Of a stretch of 64,000 nucleotides of DNA, positions 7,636 through 16,802 are shown in pieces. The stretch is from NCBI RefSeq assembly GCF_002795865.1, contig NZ_CP024920.1, forward strand, positions 310,001 through 374,000, in the 5' to 3' direction. A program made the position numbers and the translations under genes. Below the pieces are notes generated by a model. The model saw only the letters and a list, made by a program, of their open reading frames with translations. It did not search any database and was not told the origin of the DNA. Source of the stretch: Qipengyuania seohaensis (GTDB taxonomy: Bacteria > Pseudomonadota > Alphaproteobacteria > Sphingomonadales > Sphingomonadaceae). Each line of letters begins with the position of its first letter. Positions within the stretch are counted from its first letter, which is position 1.

Positions 7636-10600
7636 CGCGCGTCCCTCCCAAGGCCGAGGCCGCTGAGGGTGTTGGCGTCGAATTTTATCCGAACGGCAGC
7701 GTAGAGACCCTGCTCGGAGTTGCGCGCGGCGGAGAAATCGGCGTCGCGAAAGCCGTCGATATTGTAGCCAACCGTAAGCAACACGTCGTCCGCCGGGGTG
7801 AACCCGACTTGGGGACCATAGGAGAAGCTGTAAACTTCATCATCAAGGTTTGCCCGGACTGTTGCGGTGGCACCGATTTCGAAACGATCAGTGATGCCGA
7901 AACGCGCACCAGCTCCTGCAAGCAGGGTCGTCCCCGAAAACTCTGCGCCTTCGAACCGGTCGAAATTGTATCGGCCGCCGAGAAACAGGGTGTATTCGTC
8001 GCGGCGCGTCTCGTGCTCCATGCCGCCTTCGTCAAGGTCGGTGCCGCGCGGTGACCAGTTGGTGGACCAGCTGGCGACCAGGCGTCGCGAAATGGCATCG
8101 CCGTCGACGGTAAGCGCTGTCCGGCCGGCCGCTCCGGCCTGGCCCGCGATCGCGCCCGTTACCCGGTCGCTGCGGTATTCGAGCTTGCCCAGCATCGCCA
8201 CTTCCGAGGCGGCAGGGCGATGCGCAAACGCGATGCCCGCGTCGACGACCTCGGTCGTGGCGCCGCCTGCGGTCTCGGCGCGTGTCCACGTGGCGCCCGA
8301 GCCGACGATGCTGCCTTCACCCAACTGGCGGATTGCCCCGAAAGTGGCTCCGGCGCGGTCTGCTTCTTCACCATCCCGGTACTCGCCGCGAGCGGTGACG
8401 CTCCAGCGATCCTTGCGCCAGGCAGCACCCACTGTCAGCGCCGTAAAGTCTTCGAACAAGGCGTTGCCGGTCAGCTGGCCGCCACTGGCGACAGGTTGTG
8501 CCGAATTGATGACATCGGCAGTATCGGGCGAACCGCCGAGAGTGCGATTACCGTCGATCGTCGCATCGAGCGTCAATTCCTTGCTGATCTGCAAACTTTG
8601 GGAAAGCCCGTAGGCGGCGAAGGTGCGATTGCCGAACTCGTTGATGGTTTCCTGGCCCAGCGTCGTCACGATCTGGCCACCCCGCCACGGCGTAAATTCG
8701 ATGCCGCCGCGCAGCTGGCGGGCGCTGACGTTATCGCCATCGGCATTCTCGTAAGTCCCCACCAAGCGGACATCCGGCGTGATCGCATAACGCACACCGA
8801 GGCGGTGGCGCGCGGGCAAGTCGACGCTTTCCGCATCGTCGAGCGCGATTGCGCTGGCGGCGCTCAGTTCGAGCTTGTTGTTCAGCAGCCGCTGGGTGAC
8901 ACCGCCTTCCAGCAGCGTCGAGCTGTTGGTCGAACCATCACCGAGCCGGTCGTTGAAGTGCGAAAGGCCCAGGCGGAAGTCCGTGTTCTGGCGAGTCAGA
9001 TTGAGCTGGGTCTGGGCGGCCCGGCGGCGAGTGTCGTCGGTGAGGCTGTTGTCCTGCCAGACGCTTCCGAGAATGCTGAGGTGTTCGGCCAGCAGCACGC
9101 GCCCATCCACGCCGACCTTGCGGCGGCCAAGCTCGGCCCCGTTCTGCTGGCCTATGCCGTAGTCGGCGTCGAGCTGGCGGGCGTAAGCGAGCAGATCGAT
9201 ATTCTTGGTCTGGTGCTGGGCCTCGACGAGCCAACCGGTGGCGGTGTTTCCTTCGCTGCGGCTTACGGCGATCTCGCCGCGAACTTCGGTGGAGTTCCCG
9301 ATCCGTGCGCGCAGATCGACAGCCCCGATCTCGGTGCGGGCTCCGTCGCCCTTGTCGCTGATGACTGTCGCGCCGAAGCGGACATCGCCGTCATCGGTGC
9401 TCCAATCGGCGCGGACACCTGCATTGAGTTCCGCCTCGCCCAGGCCATCCGTCTCGTATTCGACGACAATGAATTGCGGATTGAGGTTTTCGTCGCGGCT
9501 CAAAACGGGTCGCGCGAAACTGATCGTCCCGGACAGCAGGTCGATGTCGTAATCGATAAAGCGCGTCAGCGTTTGCGACGACACGATCAGCTCGGAACGG
9601 AAACGGTCGCGCGTTTCGATGGTCACCCGCTCGCTGTTGGCGAGGATCTTGCGGCTACCGAGCTGGTACGGTCCGGAGATGCCCTGCCCTTGAATTTCCT
9701 CGCGCTGCAGGCGACTGGAAATCTCTGCGGCAAAGCCCTGCGCCTTGACCTGCCCAAAACGCGCCTCGCCCTTCACGCCGGTGGCGGTGCGATTGTAGCG
9801 TGCCAGCCTGGTTTGATCGAAACCGGTCTCGAAATCACCGTAGAGCGCGTAAAAAGTCGAAGTCTCGATGCGGACATAGAGCTTTTCGCGGCTGGCGGCA
9901 TCGAACCGGCGGAGCGAACCGTCGGCGAAAACGGTGTAATAGGCCTGCGGATCGATAGTCCCCAACACGCGCTGGTCTTCGCGCTGCTTGGCACTGTCGT
10001 AAGCCAGAGTGACAAGATATTTTCCGAGCACCCGGCCCTTGGCATAAAGCGCAACGCGGGCATCGTCGCCGAGGTCGCTGTCGAAGCGACCGGTGCGTTC
10101 CATGTTATCGGCGACGGAACGCGCCCCGACCGTACCTTCTACCAAGCCGATCACCGTCCATTCGATATCGCCGGGTTCGATCCATGCTTCCACTTCCTGG
10201 CGACGCGCGATCTCGCCGTCGTCGAAAACGAAATCGAGTTGCAGCGACCCGCTCACCATTGTCGGAGCGAGTTCGATGAGAGCGATGCCGTCGGTGCCGG
10301 TGACGGTCCAGCGCGCAGAACTGGGCGCAAGGCCGGTGAGCTGGTTGAGCTGCTGGCGATCGAGCTGTTCGGCGCTTTCGTACGGAGCGCTCAACTGGAA
10401 ATTGCCGGAAACCCCCTCGCGCAGGGGCTTGTCGTTGCGGTCGAGAACGCGAATGGCGACCACCGGCCGAGTGCGTCCATCGGCAACCAGATTGGAAAGC
10501 TCGGGAACCAGCTCGACCCGGGTCGGCGTGGTGGTGAAGAAGACTTCGCGGGTGAACGCTTTCGTCGGCTCGCCGAACGAATTGACCACCTCAGCGGTCA

Positions 10601-12842
10601 GGACGGATTTCTCATTGAGAAGCGGGACGCCGCGCCAGGTACTGACGGCGAAACCGCCCCTCTCGGGAGTAAGCGTGCCGTCGAAGGCGAGGGGATTTAC
10701 CGGTTCGCCGTCAATCTTGAGATTGATCGTCTGTCCACGGCGGTGTCGCACGGCAACGCGAATAGCGGGAGCGCGCGGATTGGCATCGACAGCCGGCGTC
10801 AGAAAACCGTCTTCTCCGTCACCCAGGGCGATCCAATCGGTGTTGGGTGCGAGCCTTTTCGGCGCGCTGGTTGCATTCGCGACCGGCAGGAGGACACCCT
10901 GCTGTACCAGTTCGTCGGCGTCCGTTTCCAATACCGTATCGGATGCGATGGCCTCGCTCGCGCGCGCGCCTGCGCCTTCCGGTCGTGTTTCCGCGAATTT
11001 GGCGACGTCCTCCAAGGCACCTTCGGGGACGATCGCGTGGAAATCTGCGACCTGGAGACTGCCGCCCTGCCCAATGACGAAGCGAGAATTCGCGCTCCCG
11101 GCATTGCGAGTGTCACTATGGCAGTCGACGAGCTCCGCGCCTTTGGGCAGCGTCATCTGCGACACCTGCACGACGTGCGTGCCCGGCACGACACCTTCGA
11201 AATGATAGCGGCCGTCGGCATCGGTTATCGCATAGCTGCCGTCTTCCATCATGACGCGCACGCCGGGGATACCCGGGCGGGGATCGTCCAGATCTTCGAG
11301 CCGGGTACATGGACCGGCCGTGATGCGCCCGATGATGGTCAGGCGGTCGGCGATGGTTTCGCGTTCGATGTCGATTGCGGCGCTTGCCCGCGCAGCGCGG
11401 CCGAGCGAATCGATCGCGAGCGCATCGTTCAGCGCACGGCCCGGTGCTGCATCGGGGCGCACGGTCATGGCATAGGTGACCCGGCGGGTTGCACCACCGG
11501 CAATATCGCCCAACGCGATCGTCAGCTTGCTGCCATCGGGCGCGATGGTGGCTCGGTCGGCAGCCTCATCGCCGTCGATGCGGATCGTGTCAGGGCGAAG
11601 CCTCAGCTCCGGCGAAGGCGTGTCGGTCAGGACGACAGCGCGCTTCACGCGGCTCGGGTCGGCATTGCGAGCCGTAACCGTGTAGAACACGACATCGCCG
11701 GGCACCACGCGCTGACGCGACGCGGTCTTGGTCAAACCGATCTCGAGGCTGGGCCTGTCGAGAGGGATGTCGACCTGTACCGGTACGGGAGTATCGAGTG
11801 CGAAAGGCGCACCATACGAAGAACCGCTGATAAGGAAGTTGCCGCCGTCGGGACGCGTAAGGCGTGCGAGATCTTCGGGCGATACAGCCGAAGGAGCGGA
11901 ATAGGGCTCGGGCGGCACGATCTCGATGCGATAGCGTCCGAGGAAGGTCAGCGGGAACCAGTACTGGCCCGGCCCCAGCTCAACGACATTGCCGGCGCCA
12001 TCGGTTACCGGCTGGCCGGATATGACCGTGGAGGGCCACGGGGTCACGCCATCTTCGGCAAATACCGTTGCCGGAAGTCCGGTGACATCGTCGATCAGCG
12101 TCACGCGAGCACCATCGACGGGCTCGCCTGTTTCACTGTCGAAAACCACGCCGAACGGATCGGCCAGCACGTCAACGGTGGTGCTGGCGAGCGTTGCGTC
12201 ACCGCCGGGCGTGAAAGCGGTGATTTCGATGGTGCTGCCGTCCGCAAGGCTGAGGCGGCAATCGTCGCGAGTTGGTGCGGGTGCAATACGAACCGTGCCG
12301 ATCCGCCCGACAAATACACCGGTATCCGGCCCCGTCTCGTAAATGGTCAGCTCTTCGCGATCGCCGCTGGACGAGGTTATGACGACATCGAGGATATCGA
12401 TCGCTGCAGGATCGCGGTTCGCCGATCGCGCGACGACATCGAATAGCAGCGGCTGGCCGACGCGTATGATACTCGTTTCGTCGGCCTCCAATTGGTCTCT
12501 GTTATCCCTTCCGCCGCTCGTAACCGAATTCCCGGAAAACGGCCTCTGTTCGCTCGAAGCGGCGCAGACAGGCACCTGGAAATCGAGATCGAAGCTTCCC
12601 CCTGGAACGGGACGGAAAGTCCGGATCTCGGGAGCCGGTGCAGCAACGTCGAACGTCACGGTGTTGGACGTCGTTTCCCGTTCCCGGCCAGCGAATTGCC
12701 AGCTTGCGGTTGCGGTGTTGGAAATGGTCCGGGCAGGTTCTGCCACGACCTGTGCGAATACCCCCTCCGCGAGCAGGACCAAAGGCAGCAGTACCGCGAG
12801 GAGTACTGCTGCCATCTGCCCAAAGGAGGGGGTGAAACGCAA
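7632..12842 (-). CDS. Giant multidomain surface protein: Ig-like/SdrD-B/DUF11 modules plus probable C-terminal outer-membrane beta-barrel
   Basis: The product is 1736 residues. The signal peptide is MAAVLLAVLLPLVLLAEGVFA. Approximate modules are: 227-330, a Cna-B/SdrD-B-like insert with DPFGVVFDSETGEPVDGARV; 370-500, a DUF11 domain (GDVVFYTVTARN); 520-600, a second SdrD-B/carboxypeptidase-regulatory-like domain (GSYAITDADGRYHFEGV); 765-880, an invasin Big_1-like domain (NLVADGRTRPVVAIRVLDRN). From ~885 to the end, alternating polar/hydrophobic strands with YALYGDFETGFDQTRLARY and a terminal strand YAAVRIKFDA look like a beta-barrel. It could be the outer-membrane anchor or export pore for its four neighbours. 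Translation starts at TTG 12842 (GGAAG upstream) or at ATG 12815. The antisense strand is open for 1408 codons, but the signal peptide and domain content show that this strand is coding. Confidence 0.8.
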   Translation of the reverse strand: MRFTPSFGQMAAVLLAVLLPLVLLAEGVFAQVVAEPARTISNTATASWQFAGRERETTSNTVTFDVAAPAPEIRTFRPVPGGSFDLDFQVPVCAASSEQRPFSGNSVTSGGRDNRDQLEADETSIIRVGQPLLFDVVARSANRDPAAIDILDVVITSSSGDREELTIYETGPDTGVFVGRIGTVRIAPAPTRDDCRLSLADGSTIEITAFTPGGDATLASTTVDVLADPFGVVFDSETGEPVDGARVTLIDDVTGLPATVFAEDGVTPWPSTVISGQPVTDGAGNVVELGPGQYWFPLTFLGRYRIEIVPPEPYSAPSAVSPEDLARLTRPDGGNFLISGSSYGAPFALDTPVPVQVDIPLDRPSLEIGLTKTASRQRVVPGDVVFYTVTARNADPSRVKRAVVLTDTPSPELRLRPDTIRIDGDEAADRATIAPDGSKLTIALGDIAGGATRRVTYAMTVRPDAAPGRALNDALAIDSLGRAARASAAIDIERETIADRLTIIGRITAGPCTRLEDLDDPRPGIPGVRVMMEDGSYAITDADGRYHFEGVVPGTHVVQVSQMTLPKGAELVDCHSDTRNAGSANSRFVIGQGGSLQVADFHAIVPEGALEDVAKFAETRPEGAGARASEAIASDTVLETDADELVQQGVLLPVANATSAPKRLAPNTDWIALGDGEDGFLTPAVDANPRAPAIRVAVRHRRGQTINLKIDGEPVNPLAFDGTLTPERGGFAVSTWRGVPLLNEKSVLTAEVVNSFGEPTKAFTREVFFTTTPTRVELVPELSNLVADGRTRPVVAIRVLDRNDKPLREGVSGNFQLSAPYESAEQLDRQQLNQLTGLAPSSARWTVTGTDGIALIELAPTMVSGSLQLDFVFDDGEIARRQEVEAWIEPGDIEWTVIGLVEGTVGARSVADNMERTGRFDSDLGDDARVALYAKGRVLGKYLVTLAYDSAKQREDQRVLGTIDPQAYYTVFADGSLRRFDAASREKLYVRIETSTFYALYGDFETGFDQTRLARYNRTATGVKGEARFGQVKAQGFAAEISSRLQREEIQGQGISGPYQLGSRKILANSERVTIETRDRFRSELIVSSQTLTRFIDYDIDLLSGTISFARPVLSRDENLNPQFIVVEYETDGLGEAELNAGVRADWSTDDGDVRFGATVISDKGDGARTEIGAVDLRARIGNSTEVRGEIAVSRSEGNTATGWLVEAQHQTKNIDLLAYARQLDADYGIGQQNGAELGRRKVGVDGRVLLAEHLSILGSVWQDNSLTDDTRRRAAQTQLNLTRQNTDFRLGLSHFNDRLGDGSTNSSTLLEGGVTQRLLNNKLELSAASAIALDDAESVDLPARHRLGVRYAITPDVRLVGTYENADGDNVSARQLRGGIEFTPWRGGQIVTTLGQETINEFGNRTFAAYGLSQSLQISKELTLDATIDGNRTLGGSPDTADVINSAQPVASGGQLTGNALFEDFTALTVGAAWRKDRWSVTARGEYRDGEEADRAGATFGAIRQLGEGSIVGSGATWTRAETAGGATTEVVDAGIAFAHRPAASEVAMLGKLEYRSDRVTGAIAGQAGAAGRTALTVDGDAISRRLVASWSTNWSPRGTDLDEGGMEHETRRDEYTLFLGGRYNFDRFEGAEFSGTTLLAGAGARFGITDRFEIGATATVRANLDDEVYSFSYGPQVGFTPADDVLLTVGYNIDGFRDADFSAARNSEQGLYAAVRIKFDANTLSGLGLGRDAR

Positions 12843-12861
12843 AGGTTTGCTTCCGGCGTGG

Positions 12862-13968
12862 TTAGTTGATTGTCACGCGGAAGTAGAGCGAACGCGTCGC
12901 GCCTGCTGCGATGTCGCTCAGATTGCCGAGCACCTGGTTTTCACCAGCATCGCCGGTCCCCGCGCCGTAGGTCCCACCCGCCGATCCATCGGCGTTGCAG
13001 GTCGCTACCGGTTCTGCGCCCGAGCTGTCGACCGTTGCCGTCCCGTCGACGAAGATGCCGAAGGCCGACAGGTAGGTCACATCGAAGGGCAGATCGTCGG
13101 TCACGGCGATATTGGTCGCGGTGGCGCTGCCCGTCGCGTTGGAGACGGCGATGCAGTACTGGATTGTCGCGCCCGGGATGGCTTTCGGATTGGTCGTACC
13201 GTTTACCGGGTCGCTGATGATGCTGCTCGACTTGACGACAGTGACATTCGCACCGGACACCGCAAAGGTGCCTTCGTCGGAAAACGCGCCGTCATTGTCG
13301 ATTTCCTCGCCGGTACCACCGTTACCGTCGGCCAGTACGGTGTCGATGCCCGCGGTATTCGCGCCGGCGGTCGCGTCGATATTCGCACCCAGGCTACCAA
13401 TAGTCCCGCTTTCATGCGCATCCGCCACAAGGGCGACGTCGAATGTGTCGGTATTGACGGCATCAAGCGTGATATCGGCGACGACCAGAACTGCGATCGT
13501 TTCGTCCCCGGTTCCATCGTCTGCGAGAACTTCGTCGAGGTAATTGATCGGACCTGCGGCAAGTTCATCGGCATCGAGTACACCGTTGCCGTTGTCATCG
13601 AGGTAGATTTCGAAGTTCTCGATGTTGGCGCCGGTGCCTGCAGTCAGGACAGCCGTCAGATCGAGGTCGACGGTGGCGTTCGACAGATTGGTGACGTCGA
13701 ATGCCAGAGCGACGTTTTCTTCGCCAGGCGACACGGAAACGGGCGTCGCGCCGGTGAAATTGACGTTCACGTCGATCTTGCGGTCGACTGTGAACGTATC
13801 GCTATCGGTCACGGCCACTTGGTCGACCCCGCCGACCCGGTAATCGACCGTCACATTGTTGGTGATCGAACTTCCGGCGGTGGTCCCTTGGGCCATTGCC
13901 GGAGCGCTGGAAAGTGCGATGAGCGCAGCCGAGCTCACCGCACCCAGCAACTGGGATGTTGGTTTCAT
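12862..13968 (-). CDS. Secreted DUF11-type protein
   Basis: The product is 368 residues. Signal peptide MKPTSQLLGAVSSAALIALSSAPAMAQ. The mature part holds about two to three beta-sandwich repeats. Near residue 150 there is a calcium-binding-like acidic loop DDNGNGVLDADE, similar to dockerin/EF-hand-like loops and matched by DTNGNGVYDPGVDE in the 326-residue neighbour. The C-terminal module carries IISDPVNGTTNPKAIPGA and closes with the strand SLYFRVTIN. It lies 19 bp upstream of the giant barrel protein and is clearly co-transcribed with it. A structural role, perhaps as a Ca-stabilised fibre or shell subunit, is inferred from the architecture only. Confidence 0.75.
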   Translation of the reverse strand: MKPTSQLLGAVSSAALIALSSAPAMAQGTTAGSSITNNVTVDYRVGGVDQVAVTDSDTFTVDRKIDVNVNFTGATPVSVSPGEENVALAFDVTNLSNATVDLDLTAVLTAGTGANIENFEIYLDDNGNGVLDADELAAGPINYLDEVLADDGTGDETIAVLVVADITLDAVNTDTFDVALVADAHESGTIGSLGANIDATAGANTAGIDTVLADGNGGTGEEIDNDGAFSDEGTFAVSGANVTVVKSSSIISDPVNGTTNPKAIPGATIQYCIAVSNATGSATATNIAVTDDLPFDVTYLSAFGIFVDGTATVDSSGAEPVATCNADGSAGGTYGAGTGDAGENQVLGNLSDIAAGATRSLYFRVTIN

Positions 13969-14038
13969 TGAAGGTTCCTCTGCGTTTGTCCCGCGCTAAT
14001 CACACCGCCCGCGAGACTTGGCGGCTATCCTTCGCTTC

Positions 14039-14545
14039 TCAGCGGATGATGGCGGGATATTCGAGCCGACCGCTGGCGCCCGGCGCGATCGACGCGATTG
14101 TCCAGCGGACATGCGTTACATCGGCGTGGGTAGCGGAACGGACAGAGCCGTCGTCCTCGGTGACGCTCAGACTGGAGAGCGTGCCCCAACTAGTGCCATC
14201 GTCCACGGAAACCGTCAGTCCTGCGTCGGCATCCGAAGCAAGGCGGACTGCCGAGGGAAGCGGATTGGTTACGACGAAGTCGGACACCGCTTCGGAGCCC
14301 TCGTTCGCGTAATCCGTACCGAAGACGAGCCTGTCGCCAGGCACGATGAGGTCCGGCTTGACGAGCTCTGTGCGTTCCGCCCCGGTGTCGTCGGCGATGA
14401 CCTTCACGGCCATCACATCGCCGGAGAGCTTGACCGAGCCCGTCGGAGAAGGCGCTTCCGTAAGCGTATCTTCTTGCGCCAACACCTGGGTAGGAGCAAA
14501 AGCAAGAATGGATACGCTTGCGACCATTTTTATTAGCGTATTCAT
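14039..14545 (-). CDS. Small secreted beta-sandwich protein of the surface operon
   Basis: The product is 168 residues from the ATG at 14545. The frame is open 15 bases further, to a TTG, which is less likely. A signal peptide MNTLIKMVASVSILAFAPTQVLAQ is followed by a single compact all-beta domain with VIADDTGAERTELVKPDLIVPGDRLVFGTDY-like spacing, typical of a lone DUF11-type fold, and ending LEYPAIIR. It sits between the 326- and 368-residue DUF11 proteins in the same orientation, 23 bp after the former's stop. Its small size and single domain would suit a cap, adaptor or minor subunit; this is inference. Confidence 0.7.
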   Translation of the reverse strand: MNTLIKMVASVSILAFAPTQVLAQEDTLTEAPSPTGSVKLSGDVMAVKVIADDTGAERTELVKPDLIVPGDRLVFGTDYANEGSEAVSDFVVTNPLPSAVRLASDADAGLTVSVDDGTSWGTLSSLSVTEDDGSVRSATHADVTHVRWTIASIAPGASGRLEYPAIIR

Positions 14546-14568
14546 GTTCTTATATTCCAATCCTAGAA

Positions 14569-15549
14569 TTAATCTATGGAAACATTGAAAGAGATGGACT
14601 GCGTGGCAGGGGCAGTGACCGATCCGAGATCGACTGAAATTCCATCGGTGTCCGAAGCCTCCCCCGCATCGTCGCCCGCGGCATCGGTGAGCGGGGTGCC
14701 ATCAAGGGCAAGCGTTCCCGTGACATAGGTGGTGCCGGCCGGGATGATGTCCGCGACAACCAGATCGTTGACCGAGCCGCTACCGGAAACCTCGGCAACA
14801 ATCGTGAAGGTCACGATGGATCCGGGAACCGCGCTCTCCCCGCCGAAAGGATCGACGATGGTAGCGGATTTCGTCAGGTCGACGGCAGTCAGGCCTACCT
14901 GGATAGTTCCTGTGGCTTTTGCAGTTGCCCCGGTCGTACCGACTATGGCGTCGCCGCCATCGACACCCTGGCCTGCGAAGGTGTCGCCCGGCGCGCCAGT
15001 GCCAGTTACGGCTTCTGCAGCCAGCTCCACATTGGTCTGCTGGCCGTCCGTAACGCTGTCCGGTACCGTGACGATCACGAATACCGTGACGGCCTCGTCA
15101 GCGGCAAGCGCGTCAACAGTTTGAGGCGCTGTCAGAATTTCGTCGACACCCGGATCGTAGACTCCGTTTCCATTGGTATCCACGGCGATGCTTTCGACGA
15201 GCACCTCGAAGTCGTTTCCGGCAACGGCGGTGTTCGGGGTTAGCGTGAACGCTTCGGGCCCATTACCGGTGTTGGTCACCTCGAACGTGAGCACAACCTC
15301 GCCGGGCGTCGCGCCGACCGCACCTGCATCCAGCGAGGTGACGGTGACGTCGAGCAGTTCGTCGACGCGCACGACCACCGTGTTCGACTCGATGGTTTGG
15401 GGCCCGTCGCCTGCGTCGAATGTCGCGGTAGCCGTGTTCTCGATCAGCGTACCGGCATCGACCCCCGCGGCGAGAGCTGGGGAAGCCAATGCACAAAGCG
15501 CGACCGCTGAACCGGTAGCGAGATTCCTAATGATTGTATGCGTGTTCAT
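14569..15549 (-). CDS. Secreted DUF11-type protein, first gene of the surface operon
   Basis: The product is 326 residues. Signal peptide MNTHTIIRNLATGSAVALCALASPALAA. Two to three tandem DUF11-type beta-sandwiches follow. An acidic loop DTNGNGVYDPGVDE near residue 125 resembles a calcium site, and the C-terminal domain has SATIVDPFGGESAVPGS and ends in SISFNVSID. Paralogy with the 368-residue neighbour is evident over the whole length (same domain order, acidic loop and terminal strand). It is the promoter-proximal gene of the five-gene unit running to 5395. A 7-bp inverted repeat abuts its start codon. Confidence 0.75.
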   Translation of the reverse strand: MNTHTIIRNLATGSAVALCALASPALAAGVDAGTLIENTATATFDAGDGPQTIESNTVVVRVDELLDVTVTSLDAGAVGATPGEVVLTFEVTNTGNGPEAFTLTPNTAVAGNDFEVLVESIAVDTNGNGVYDPGVDEILTAPQTVDALAADEAVTVFVIVTVPDSVTDGQQTNVELAAEAVTGTGAPGDTFAGQGVDGGDAIVGTTGATAKATGTIQVGLTAVDLTKSATIVDPFGGESAVPGSIVTFTIVAEVSGSGSVNDLVVADIIPAGTTYVTGTLALDGTPLTDAAGDDAGEASDTDGISVDLGSVTAPATQSISFNVSID

Positions 15550-15551
15550 AC

Positions 15552-15571
15552 TTACCGCGATTAGGCGGTAA
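15552..15571 (-). promoter_or_regulatory. Inverted repeat abutting the start of the surface operon
   Basis: TTACCGC-GATTAG-GCGGTAA is a perfect 7-bp dyad ending two bases before the ATG at 15549. In RNA it would form a small hairpin over the position of the ribosome-binding site, and no other clear Shine-Dalgarno sequence is visible. It may be a translational switch or a DNA operator. Confidence 0.4.
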
Positions 15572-16007
15572 AGGTTACCAAGGTGTAAGCGAATTGCCGG
15601 AAATCGCTGATTTCTGCGGATAGCTGATAGTGTTGCGGGTCCGGAAATGGTTAATGCAAGCGCGCTTTTAGCGTATGCAAACAGCGCTAAGGCACGAAAT
15701 GAGGTTTCACCGTGATCTTAGTAGAAACCGAAAATGAATGATGCAGTCGAGAGCGTGTTTTTTGCAGCGACTGGGTTCTGGAACGGTCGAGACTAACCTC
15801 GCAATATTGCCTGTTTTTTTCCATTTTGGGAAGTTCTCGCACGAAACGAGAAAGCAACGTTTTCGTGAAAAACGCAACCGGCCGATCTTTTAGACTTCAA
15901 GCCCACGCGCTGACACTACCAAATGGGCTTTCGAGCCAGCAACTTTTCGGGATAAGTGCTTCATGCCGAGCACCGGGGCACATGTTAACCCATGCGCTCA
16001 CTAATCT
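15572..16007. other. Leader/promoter region of the surface operon and right end of element 1
   Basis: About 435 bp with lower GC than its surroundings and no supportable gene; a 78-codon plus-strand frame here has no features of a real gene. The promoter of the surface operon should lie in it, but I could not pick unambiguous -35/-10 boxes. Close to the right end, AACCCATGCG at 15987-15996 is also found left of the core at site C (41873-41882). Confidence 0.4.
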
Positions 16008-16103
16008 GGTAGCGGAGGAGGAACATATAGTGAACACTTATCCGCTTGTTTCTATTTATTAATTCTGGCGAACGCCTAAGAAATACCCCCATTGGTACCC
16101 CCA
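16008..16103. other. Attachment-like site B (junction of elements 1 and 2)
   Basis: GGTAGCGGAGGAGGA is at 16008-16022, and the repeat pair TACCCCCA begins at 16084 and 16096. Core-to-repeat distance (74 bp to AATA) and repeat spacing (12 bp) are identical to sites A and C. The bases after the core (ACATATAGTGA) resemble those at site C (AATATAGAGA). On the minus strand the core reads CCTCCTCCGCTACCA, like the 3' end of a tRNA with CCA, though no tRNA body follows. Confidence 0.65.
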
Positions 16104-16549
16104 TCCTCTGGCATTTTCGTTGAATCGTTAATCTGGAGCGCCGAACCGTTCTTCGGTGCAGCCGGTGAATGCTCGCACCCTCCCCTGCAACGGCAAGGAT
16201 TGGGCCGTTTGCGGAACGGCAGGTTTTGGGATTGGTCTGCCAGCTTTACGTCATTCGTCGATGATGATGGGCGAACAACGCTCCCCGTAAGCCTATCTTG
16301 GGCGCGCCGATCTCGTCAGCTAACTGGCCAAAAATACAGCCATCATCGAGTTGGCCTCTTCGGTCTTACGAATTTTAGGCATGTAGGCCCAGAATGCATA
16401 AGAAAGAGCGTAGAATCTCTGCTTAACCAAATCCTGACCAAAGTTGGCTGTACCGCTTCGCGCCAGGTCCTAATTACTAGTGATGAACCAGGTCGGCGGG
16501 AAATCTGATAGATACCCATAACTAGGAGAGAGGGCCGGATCGGAAAGCG
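16104..16549. other. Stretch without a recognisable gene
   Basis: About 445 bp at the left end of element 2. A 138-codon plus-strand frame crosses it, but it starts inside the repeat site and its composition looks random. I see no gene, RNA or repeat here. Confidence 0.4.
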
Positions 16550-16583
16550 GGTGTGAGGTATACTGTTCCGTAGCCCTCACACC
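16550..16583. terminator. 9-bp perfect hairpin
   Basis: GGTGTGAGG pairs with CCTCACACC around a 16-base loop. On the minus strand it directly follows the stop codon of a small 90-codon frame (16855-16583) that I cannot identify. The hairpin may mark the true 3' end of a degraded gene. No T tract follows on either strand. Confidence 0.35.
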
Positions 16584-16802
16584 TAATGAGCTACCGTGAA
16601 TTCACCGACCTCACTGCCTGTACTGGCAACCTCGCGCTCCCCTTGTTGGAAACCGTAGTCTGGTACGATTTCCCCCTGACGATCAGTAACATCATTCCAT
16701 TTGAGGGCGATTTCACTGGCAGCATCAGAAGTGCGTCCAACAGTGCACACTGGCGTTAGGGTGATATGTGCGGCAGCGAAGTGTCCCGCTCCTGCGCACA
16801 AT

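Noticed and set aside
8220-12446. 1408-codon open frame on the plus strand, antisense to the giant surface protein
   Set aside because: It lies entirely inside a gene with signal peptide, recognisable domains and operon context on the minus strand. The antisense product has no signal or domain and reflects high-GC codon bias, which suppresses stop codons on the opposite strand.
16008-16022. tRNA gene at the attachment core
   Set aside because: Only the 3'-end-like CCTCCGCTACCA is present on the minus strand; no cloverleaf can be drawn from the adjoining bases at any of the three sites.
15826-16062. 78-codon plus-strand frame across site B
   Set aside because: It covers an attachment-like site, has no ribosome-binding site and random composition.
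16092-16508. 138-codon plus-strand frame
   Set aside because: Starts inside the TACCCCCA repeat, no domain, composition unlike neighbouring genes.
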